Part shown: one piece after another, positions 24,453 through 30,580 of the stretch | How positions within the stretch are numbered: position 1 is the first letter of the stretch | Layout of the letters: each line of letters starts with the position of its first letter | Assembly (NCBI GenBank): GCA_052143655.1 | Contig: JBKQSL010000260.1 | Span: 1-33,904, forward strand | From: CAVSUR01 sp052143655 | GTDB taxonomy: Bacteria; Actinomycetota; Actinomycetes; Streptosporangiales; Streptosporangiaceae | Reading direction: 5' to 3' | DNA length: 33,904 nucleotides | Program-made: the position numbers and the translations under genes | Notes under the pieces: generated by a model | What the model saw: only the letters and a program-made list of their open reading frames with translations | The model's database searches: none | Told to the model about the DNA's origin: nothing

Positions 24453-25337
24453 CTACCGCCCGACGCCAAGCCAAGTTGCGAACATGCTCAGGTCCTCGCG
24501 TGCCTGCCGCGCTGCGGCGATCGCGAGCACCGTCTCACGGACCATCGGGTGATGCCTAGTCTGCTGCGGCGCGATCCGGCGAGCCTCCTGCAGGCACCGC
24601 AGGCCCCGAGCGTGGTCACCGGTCATCACATAGCCCCGGGCCAGATCGATGCAATGGTGCCCGCGCCGCACTGGTGGCACCGCCGGTCCCAGGCGGACAG
24701 TCCGCGACCGCTTGACTGCCTCCTCGCCGTCTTCCATCTCCACTGCAATCGATACTTCGTGCTGCGCGACATTCGATGGCCCGAACGCCAGCCCGTAGTC
24801 ATCGCGGTCAGCTCCGATGCGCCCGGCAACCAGCCGGGCAGCGTCGATATGCGCCCATGCCTCCTGCGCGTATCCCGGACCGCTTGTCTTCGCCGCGCGT
24901 GCCGCGATGACCGCCGACCGCAGGTGCGCTGACCCGTACACCGACAGCGCCGGCTTGCTCATGGCGGACAGGTCATCCCCAAGATCACTCCGCACCTGAT
25001 CCATCAGCGTCAGCGCCTGGCCGTAGACACCCACAGCCATCAGCGACGCCGTGCGCTGCCAGCGCACCCGCTGAACACGCAGCGGATCCCCGGACCGATC
25101 CGATGCCCACCTGATCCTTTCGAGCACCTGGCTGCGCAGGTCCAGATACCCGTGCGCGGATAGCCGTTCGGCCAGGGCGACGGTCGGCTCCAGGCCCCTG
25201 GCCGGCGACGCGGTGACGGTCACGGCCACCGACCGGGGCACCCAGTCCAGCACGGCCTGCTCGGTGGATGGCGCGGGCAGCACCTCATATCGCGGCGCGG
25301 CCAGCAGCGGTGCCGCCAGCCGCAGTCCCCGGTTCAC
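24453..25337 (-). CDS. Chimera: 5' methylenetetrahydrofolate reductase fragment joined to an XRE-type TPR C-terminus
   Basis: The 294-residue reading frame has two unrelated parts. Residues 1-64 match the start of MetF-type methylenetetrahydrofolate reductase of actinobacteria (PRYEVLPAPSTEQAVLDW, then VAVTVTASPARGLEP and ALAERLSAHGY). From residue 65, at about 25145, the sequence becomes the TPR tail of actinobacterial XRE regulators (LRSQVLERIRWASDRSGDPL, LMAVGVYGQALTLMDQVRSDLGD, GPSNVAQHEVSIAVEMEDGEEA, ARGYVMTGDHARGL). The rest of MetF, including most of the TIM barrel, is absent, and the XRE helix-turn-helix is also absent. GTG 25337 overlaps the DUF1638 stop (GTGA), so translation would continue from the operon. 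It is almost certainly not a working reductase. An assembly join is an alternative. Confidence 0.7.
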   Translation of the reverse strand: MNRGLRLAAPLLAAPRYEVLPAPSTEQAVLDWVPRSVAVTVTASPARGLEPTVALAERLSAHGYLDLRSQVLERIRWASDRSGDPLRVQRVRWQRTASLMAVGVYGQALTLMDQVRSDLGDDLSAMSKPALSVYGSAHLRSAVIAARAAKTSGPGYAQEAWAHIDAARLVAGRIGADRDDYGLAFGPSNVAQHEVSIAVEMEDGEEAVKRSRTVRLGPAVPPVRRGHHCIDLARGYVMTGDHARGLRCLQEARRIAPQQTRHHPMVRETVLAIAAARQAREDLSMFATWLGVGR

Positions 25338-25960
25338 CGCGCAGCCGCCTGGTCGTCGCCAGCCTGGTTGTCGCCAGCCTGGTCGTCGCCGGGGCGCAGC
25401 AGCCGTTCCAGCTCGTGCTCCAGCCGCGCGGTGCCGACGTCCAGCACCGTCAGCGGCAGCCCAAACCGGGCCGCGATCTCGTCCGCCGCCGCGGCCAGGC
25501 TCTCGTCCCGGGCCTGCGCCAGCCACACCAGGCGCCGGTAGCGGCCGAAGTAGTCCGGCCACAGCTGCGGATGCCGGTCCAGGCCGAGGCCGGCCAGCAC
25601 CGTCTTGCCGAAGCTGCGCACCAGGTAGTCGGTCAGCACGTAGGTGCCGGGCTCGGCGTCGAACAGCGCCCGCAGCCGGTCCGCGCCGCCGAGCACGTCG
25701 TAGCAGTGCAGCCCGGGCAGCCGGCCCAGGCCGAGCCGGGCACAGACCTCGTCCAGCGCGCCGTAGCTGCCGCAGTCGGCGTAGGCCAGGGCCACCCGCG
25801 CTCCGCCGGCCTGCAGATCCCGGGCCAGCCGCTCGGCCGCCGGGGCGATCTGGTCCGGCCGGTTGTGCAGCGCCGCGGGCAGCAGGTGCAGCCGCAGTGG
25901 CCAGCCGCGCCGGCCGGCGATCTCCCGGATGTGGCCGCCGAGCGCGCCGCAGGCGATCAC
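25334..25960 (-). CDS. DUF1638 protein of corrinoid methyltransferase operons
   Basis: The 208-residue product matches DUF1638, a family of unknown function that recurs beside MttB-type methyltransferase genes. Landmarks are VIACGALGGHIREIA at the start, LLPAALHNRPDQI, ALAYADCGSYGALD, GLHCYDVLGG, and EPGTYVLTDYLVRSFGK. Several cysteines and histidines (CGAL, CGSYG, HCYD) suggest a metal or corrinoid site (inference). GTG 25960 is chosen 10 bases after the activase stop. The C-terminal GDDQAGDNQAGDDQ arises from a 15-base tandem repeat. Its stop overlaps the next start by four bases. Confidence 0.8.
   Translation of the reverse strand: MIACGALGGHIREIAGRRGWPLRLHLLPAALHNRPDQIAPAAERLARDLQAGGARVALAYADCGSYGALDEVCARLGLGRLPGLHCYDVLGGADRLRALFDAEPGTYVLTDYLVRSFGKTVLAGLGLDRHPQLWPDYFGRYRRLVWLAQARDESLAAAADEIAARFGLPLTVLDVGTARLEHELERLLRPGDDQAGDNQAGDDQAAAR
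25350..25394. repeat. 15-base tandem repeat, three copies
   Basis: Three adjacent copies (25350-25364, 25365-25379, 25380-25394) of TGG(T)(C/T)GTCGCCAGCC-like sequence differ at a few bases. They encode the GDDQA/GDNQA repeats at the C-terminus of the DUF1638 protein and end 13 bases from the chimera start. Confidence 0.75.
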
Positions 25961-25970
25961 GGCGACCGGG

Positions 25971-27839
25971 TCAGGCCGGGAACGACAGCTGGTCGACGAA
26001 GGCGTCGTTGAAGTCGGCACGGTCGGACAGCTCGACATACTGCACCTCCTCCAGCAGCGCGAGGGCGCCGGCCCGCTCGCGGACCGACAGCAGCGCCATC
26101 TTCGCCCCCTCGCCCGCCACGTTCCCAGCGCTGACCACCCGCACAGCCGGGAGCCGGGGCACCAGGCCGAGCCGGATCGCGCTGGCGGGTGACAGGTAGC
26201 TGCCAAACGACCCGGCCAGCAGCACCTGCGCGACCGCGCCGGGCTCGAGCCCGGCCTCGCCAAGCAGGATGTTCCAGCCGGTGGCGATCGCCGCCTTGGC
26301 GAACTGCAGCTCGCGCACATCCCGCTGGGTCAGGTAGATCGAGTGCTCCGCGTCCCCCGGCTCGGCCAGCCAGTGCAGCACGAAGATCCGCTCGGCGCCC
26401 AGCCGGGTCAGCCGCCCGGCCAGCCCGGGCGCGAGCACGGCGGCCTCCTGCTGCGCCACGAACCGCCCGGAGCGGTCCAGCAGTCCGGTCCTGACCAGCT
26501 CGGCGACCGCGTCGACCAGTCCGGACCCGCACAGCCCGGCCGGGGCGGTGTCGCCGATCACCTGCAGTGTCAGCCCGTCCGGGGACAGGGACACGACCTC
26601 GATCGCGCCGTCGGCGGCGCGCATCCCGCACCGGATCGCGGCGCCCTCGAAGGCCGGTCCGGCCGGGGCCGCGGTGGCCAGCAGCCAGTCCCGGTTGCCG
26701 AGCACGATCTCGCAGTTGGTGCCGATGTCGATTAACAGCCGGGTCCGCGCGTCCCGGTTCAGTCCGGCGGCCAGCAGCCCGGCGGTGATGTCGCCGCCCA
26801 CGTAGGCGCCGAACGCGGGGAACACGAACGCCCGGGCCCGCGGGTGCACCTCCAGGCCCAGGTCGGCGGCCAGCACCTCGGGCAGCAGCCGCGCCGACAT
26901 GATGAACGGGGCCACCCCGAGCGGCTCGGGGTCCACGCCGAGCGCGAGATGGGTCATCGTGGCGTTCCCGGCCACCGCGACCTCGCAGACGTCTGCCGCG
27001 TCGATCCCGGCCTGCTCGCACACCTCCGCGGCCAGCTCGGCCAGCGTCTTGTGCGCCAGCCCGGTCAGCCGTTCCAGCGCCCCGGTGTCCAGCATCACCG
27101 CGCTGATCCGGGTGATCACGTCCGCGCCGAACGGCTGCTGCGCGTTCAGCCGGGACGACACCGCCAGCGGCGTCCCGGTGGACAGGTCCAGCAGCGTGGC
27201 CACCACGGTCGTGGTGCCGAGGTCGAACGCGATCGCGTAGCAACGCCCGGTGGTGTCCCCGGGCTGCACGTCGATCAGCATGTCGTCCACGATCACTGCG
27301 GTGATCTTGTAGTCCGCGGCGCGCAGTACCCGGCCGACGGCGCGCAGCACCGCCAGGTCGGCCCGTACTTCCAGGTCGTCGAGGGCGCCGAGCACCCGCT
27401 CCAGGTCGGTGCGCTGGTCGGCCAGCGACGGCTCGGCCAGCTCCAGATAGCGCTTCTGCACGGCCGGGCGCAGGATCACCTGGCGGCCCACCCCGACGGT
27501 GGCGGCCTTAGGCCGGGTGACCAGCGGGGGCACCTCGACGTCCAGGTCCTGGGTGGCCAGTGCCCGGCAGGCCAGCCGCCAGCCGTCGCGCAGCTGGTCA
27601 GCGGAGAACGCGCGGGCGTCCAGCGGCGAGGCGGGCACGGACCCGCCGGTCACCCGGATCTTGCATTTCCTGCAGGTGCCGTGCCCGCCGCAGGTCGAGT
27701 CGATGGCGATGCCGTTCCAGCTGGCGGCGTCGAAGACCGTGACGCCGGGCGGCACCCGCACCCGGGTCCCGTGCGGGGCGAAGACCAGGTCGACCCGCGC
27801 GGGATGGCCGGCGTCCGGCTCCGGCCGCGGGCCGGTCAC
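25971..27839 (-). CDS. Reductive activator of corrinoid proteins (RACo, DUF4445 family)
   Basis: The 622-residue product matches RACo/RamA-like activators that reduce inactive Co(II)-corrinoid proteins to Co(I) using an ATP- and iron-sulfur-dependent mechanism. An N-terminal [2Fe-2S] domain carries Cys50, Cys56, Cys59 and Cys91 (STCGGHGTCRKCKIRV then RLACRA). The remainder is an ASKHA-type ATPase fold with AIAFDLGTTTVVATLLDL, LLIDIGTNCEIVL, GSGLVDAVAEL and VLLAGSFGSYLSPASAIRLGLVP. It would re-activate the corrinoid protein encoded upstream. GTG 27839 overlaps the methyltransferase stop (GTGA 27836-27839). Length and domains match the known activase (about 630 residues). Electron donor unknown. 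Confidence 0.9.
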   Translation of the reverse strand: MTGPRPEPDAGHPARVDLVFAPHGTRVRVPPGVTVFDAASWNGIAIDSTCGGHGTCRKCKIRVTGGSVPASPLDARAFSADQLRDGWRLACRALATQDLDVEVPPLVTRPKAATVGVGRQVILRPAVQKRYLELAEPSLADQRTDLERVLGALDDLEVRADLAVLRAVGRVLRAADYKITAVIVDDMLIDVQPGDTTGRCYAIAFDLGTTTVVATLLDLSTGTPLAVSSRLNAQQPFGADVITRISAVMLDTGALERLTGLAHKTLAELAAEVCEQAGIDAADVCEVAVAGNATMTHLALGVDPEPLGVAPFIMSARLLPEVLAADLGLEVHPRARAFVFPAFGAYVGGDITAGLLAAGLNRDARTRLLIDIGTNCEIVLGNRDWLLATAAPAGPAFEGAAIRCGMRAADGAIEVVSLSPDGLTLQVIGDTAPAGLCGSGLVDAVAELVRTGLLDRSGRFVAQQEAAVLAPGLAGRLTRLGAERIFVLHWLAEPGDAEHSIYLTQRDVRELQFAKAAIATGWNILLGEAGLEPGAVAQVLLAGSFGSYLSPASAIRLGLVPRLPAVRVVSAGNVAGEGAKMALLSVRERAGALALLEEVQYVELSDRADFNDAFVDQLSFPA

Positions 27840-28774
27840 GGCGAGCCCGGTCCGGCCGTGGCCGCCGCCTGCCCGTCCTGCCCTTGCCCCGGCTGCGCTG
27901 CCGCGGCGGCCTGGGCGGCCTGCGCTGCCTGCGAAGCACGGTGCGCGGCGATCCAGCTCGCGCCCCACGGGTCGCGGTTCAGCAGCAGGTCGGCGGCCTT
28001 GACCGCGCGGACCAGCTGCGGCGAGCGGGCGTCCATGATCGCGCTGGTCAGCCCGCTGGCGATGGCGATCGGCAGGAACGCGGAGCCGATCGAGGTCCGG
28101 TCCGGCATCCCGAACGAGACGTTGGAGGCGCCGAGCGTCATGTTGACCCCGAACTCCTCGCGGATCAGCGCGATCGTCTCCAGGGTCCGCAGCACCAGCG
28201 TGGTGTCCGCGCCGACTGGCATGGCCAGCGGGTCGATCACGATGTCGGAGATCTGGATCTGGTACTTCCCGGCGGCCACGTCGATGATCTTGCGGGTCAG
28301 CTCCAGCCGCTTCGCCGGGTCCTCGGGGATCTCGTCCTCGTCGTTGGGCAGCGCGATGACCGCGGCGCCGTGCCGCTGGACCAGCGGCAGGATTGCGGCC
28401 AGCCGGTCGTCTTCGGCGGTCACCGAGTTGACCAGGGCCTTGCCCTCGCAGGCGGCCAGGCCCGCTTCCAGCACCTCGACGATCGAGGAGTCCAGGCACA
28501 GCGGCAGGTCGGTCAGGCCCTGCACCAGCGTGACCGCGGCCGTCATCAGCTCGGTCTCGTCGGCCAGCGGAGCGCCCATGTTGATGTCGAGCATCATGGC
28601 CCCGCCGGCCACCTGCTGCGCGACGTCGATCTCCAGCCGGGACAGGTCGCCGCGCCGCAGCTGCTCGGAGAAGATCTTGCGGCCGGTCGGATTGATCCGC
28701 TCGCCGATTATGCAGAACGGCTGCTCCGGCCCGATGATCACCGCACGGCTGCGCGAGCGCAGGACCGTCTCCAT
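27836..28774 (-). CDS. Methyl-THF:corrinoid methyltransferase (pterin-binding, MtgA/MtvA-like)
   Basis: The 312-residue protein is a pterin-binding TIM barrel that moves a methyl group between a corrinoid protein and THF. The family opening FCIIGERINPTGRKIF is at about residues 20-35. Other conserved blocks are AGGAMMLDINMGAP, LPLCLDSSIVEVLEAGL, KALVNSVTAEDDR, VIALPNDEDEIPEDP, DIVIDPLAMPVG and GVNMTLGASNVSFGMPDR. The size matches MtgA and AcsE-like enzymes, with an added alanine/glutamine-rich tail from about residue 275. It would accept methyl from the corrinoid protein to give methyl-THF. ATG 28774 follows GAGGGACG. It sits between the corrinoid gene and the activase gene. Confidence 0.9.
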   Translation of the reverse strand: METVLRSRSRAVIIGPEQPFCIIGERINPTGRKIFSEQLRRGDLSRLEIDVAQQVAGGAMMLDINMGAPLADETELMTAAVTLVQGLTDLPLCLDSSIVEVLEAGLAACEGKALVNSVTAEDDRLAAILPLVQRHGAAVIALPNDEDEIPEDPAKRLELTRKIIDVAAGKYQIQISDIVIDPLAMPVGADTTLVLRTLETIALIREEFGVNMTLGASNVSFGMPDRTSIGSAFLPIAIASGLTSAIMDARSPQLVRAVKAADLLLNRDPWGASWIAAHRASQAAQAAQAAAAAQPGQGQDGQAAATAGPGSP

Positions 28775-28803
28775 GGGCGTCGTCCCTCGTTTCTGCCGTT
28801 CGG

Positions 28804-28867
28804 CGGCTGTGCTGTCTAGCGGCTGTGCTGTCTAGCGGCTGTGCTGTCTAGCGGCTGTGCTGTCCGG
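28804..28867. repeat. 16-base tandem repeat, four copies
   Basis: CGGCTGTGCTGTCTAG occurs three times exactly (28804-28819, 28820-28835, 28836-28851) and once with the last bases changed (28852-28867). It fills the gap between the corrinoid protein and methyltransferase genes. The number of copies may vary between strains. Confidence 0.85.
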
Positions 28868-28892
28868 TGGTCAGGGCTGTCCGGTGGTCAGG
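28859..28892. repeat. 17-base tandem duplication at corrinoid gene 3' end
   Basis: GCTGTCCGGTGGTCAGG occurs twice in a row (28859-28875, 28876-28892). The second copy overlaps the corrinoid gene stop (28888-28890). It continues the repeat block at 28804-28867. Confidence 0.8.
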
Positions 28893-29553
28893 CGGGCGCC
28901 GTGGCCCGGCGCCCGGCGAGCAGTTCCTTGGCCCGGACGACGGCGGCCGACGCGTCGGACGCGTAGCCGTCGGCGCCGACCACGTCGGCGTACTCCTGGG
29001 TCACCGGGGCGCCGCCGACCATGACGATGACCTGGTCGCGCAGCCCTGCTTTCTGCAGCGCGTTGATGTTCGCCTTGAACATCGGCATCGTCGTGGTCAG
29101 GAACGCCGAGAACCCGACGATGTCCGGCTTGTGCTCGGTGATCGCGGCCGCGAACTTCTCCGGCGCGACCTGCACGCCGAGGTCGATGACCTCGAACCCG
29201 GCGCCCTCGAACATGATGTTGACGAGGTTCTTGCCGATGTCGTGCACGTCTCCCTTGACCGTGCCCATCACGATCTTGCCGGTCGTCTGGACGCCGGTCT
29301 GGGCGAGCAGCGGCCGCAGGATCTCCAGCGCCCCGGCCATGGCCTTGCCGGCGATGAGCATCTCGGGGACGAAGAAGTCGCCGCGCTCGAACCGGGCGCC
29401 GACTTCCTCCAGCGACGGGATCAGCGCCTCGTACAGCAGGGTCTCCGGGCCCATGCCCGTCTCCAGGCCGTCGCGCGTCAGCCTGAGCACCTCCGGGCCG
29501 TTGCCGACGAGGGTGAAGTCGTACAGCTGGCGCAGCAGTTCATCCTGGGTCAC
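28888..29553 (-). CDS. Corrinoid-binding protein (MtgC/MttC-like)
   Basis: The 221-residue product is a dimethylamine/methylamine-type corrinoid protein that shuttles methyl between the MttB partner and the pterin methyltransferase. Residues 1-90 form the helical cap (ELLRQLYDFTLVGN, EALIPSLEEVGARFERGDFFVPEMLIAGKAM). The Rossmann B12 domain has GTVKGDVHDIGKNLV with Asp102 and His104 (D-x-H-x-x-G), GFSAFLTTTMP, and VGGAPVTQEYADVVGADGYASDA. GTG 29553 overlaps the IclR stop (GTGA 29550-29553), with GAAGG upstream. It heads the structural genes of the operon. His104 would be the lower cobalt ligand. The stop lies inside a duplicated repeat. Confidence 0.93.
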   Translation of the reverse strand: MTQDELLRQLYDFTLVGNGPEVLRLTRDGLETGMGPETLLYEALIPSLEEVGARFERGDFFVPEMLIAGKAMAGALEILRPLLAQTGVQTTGKIVMGTVKGDVHDIGKNLVNIMFEGAGFEVIDLGVQVAPEKFAAAITEHKPDIVGFSAFLTTTMPMFKANINALQKAGLRDQVIVMVGGAPVTQEYADVVGADGYASDASAAVVRAKELLAGRRATAPA

Positions 29554-30332
29554 GCGGCACCTTCTTTCTGGTTCGTCAGGCCTGGCGGGCGGCTGAGCAT
29601 GCCCGACAGGATTCCGGCCTGGGCCGCGCACATCACCGCGACCTCGGTGACCCGGTCGCCGGCCAGCCGGGAGTCCGGCCCGCTCACCGAGAGGGCGGCG
29701 ACCACCTCGCCGCCGTCGCGGCGCACCGGCGCGGCCACCGCGACCAGCCCGGGCTCCAGCTCGGCGTCGGTGACCGCGTGGCCGCGGCCGCGGACCTCGG
29801 CCAGCTCGGCGGCGAGCGCGGCGCGGCTGGTGATCGTGCGCGGCGTGCGCCGCTCCAGCCGGCCGGGCGGCAGCTCCGCGGCGCCGAAGGCCAGCAGCAC
29901 CTTGCCGAGTGCCGAGCAGTGCGCGGGCACCGACAGGCCCAGCCAGTTCGTGCCGCCGATCAGGTAGGTGCTGTCGACCTGGGCGATCTGCTCGATCATC
30001 CCGTGATCGCGGGCCACGCCCAGGTTGACGGTCTCGCCGGTCTGCGCGCCGAGCTCATCGAGCACCGGCTGGGCCACGCTGACCAGGTCGGCCTCGGCGC
30101 CGCCGCGCCAGGCGTAGGAGATGAAGACCTCGCCGGGGGTGAACCGGCCGGCCGCGTCCCGGCGCACCAGCCCGTTGCGCTCCAGCGCCATCAGCAGCCG
30201 CGATGTCGTCGACTTGGCCAGCCCGGTGACCGCGGTCAGCTCGGTGAACGTGACCGGCTCAGGACAGTGCACGACCTCCAGCAGCAGCTGCGCGGCGCGG
30301 TCCACCGCCTGGGTCCCGCTCGGGCTGCTCAT
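29550..30332 (-). CDS. IclR-family transcriptional regulator
   Basis: The 260-residue protein has an N-terminal winged helix-turn-helix (about residues 28-55, FTELTAVTGLAKSTTSRLLMALERNGLVRR) and a C-terminal effector domain (GETVNLGVARDHGM, DSTYLIGGTNWLGL, ALGKVLLAFGAAELPPGRLERRTPRTIT, GLVAVAAPVRRDGGEVVAALSVSGP). It is likely to control the divergent mttB gene and its own operon, sensing a pathway compound (inference). ATG 30332 follows GGAGGGG. It is translationally coupled to the corrinoid gene. A candidate IclR operator is at 30469-30487. The truncated IclR at 10030 is a paralogue of the effector half. Confidence 0.92.
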   Translation of the reverse strand: MSSPSGTQAVDRAAQLLLEVVHCPEPVTFTELTAVTGLAKSTTSRLLMALERNGLVRRDAAGRFTPGEVFISYAWRGGAEADLVSVAQPVLDELGAQTGETVNLGVARDHGMIEQIAQVDSTYLIGGTNWLGLSVPAHCSALGKVLLAFGAAELPPGRLERRTPRTITSRAALAAELAEVRGRGHAVTDAELEPGLVAVAAPVRRDGGEVVAALSVSGPDSRLAGDRVTEVAVMCAAQAGILSGMLSRPPGLTNQKEGAA

Positions 30333-30468
30333 CGCCGCCCCTCCAGCACCGTGCCGTACCGCCGGGCGCATGCGCGCCGGCCCGCCGCGCCTGCCCGGGC
30401 CGGCCGCGGCGCGTCCCGGGCCGCCGTCGGCCGGATCGCTGCCGGGCCAGATCATGGCCGCTGGCGGA

Positions 30469-30487
30469 AGTTCCATGTTGCGGAACT
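30469..30487. promoter_or_regulatory. Candidate IclR operator
   Basis: AGTTCC and GGAACT are perfect 6-base arms around 7 bases; the core GTTCC...GGAAC is a 17-base near-palindrome of a type common in IclR sites. It sits between the divergent IclR and mttB genes and overlaps the predicted mttB -35 element. Binding here would fit autoregulation and control of mttB. Confidence 0.5.
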
Positions 30488-30499
30488 TAGTTCTACGAT
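30471..30499 (+). promoter_or_regulatory. Candidate mttB promoter
   Basis: TTCCAT (30471-30476) and TACGAT (30494-30499) are spaced by 17 bases. The -35-like element lies within the IclR-type palindrome. The predicted leader before ATG 30581 is about 75 bases. Prediction is weak because high-GC promoters are poorly conserved. Confidence 0.35.
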
Positions 30500-30580
30500 G
30501 TGATCGTAAAATCTGGCTCTTACCAGGTCAAGCCGGCCTGCTCCGTCCGGGCAGGCGCATCGCTATCAGCCGAGGTGGCC

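Noticed and set aside
30500..30580. An upstream extension of mttB from GTG 30500
   Set aside because: The extra residues do not match the family, the GTG overlaps the predicted -10 region, and ATG 30581 has a ribosome site.
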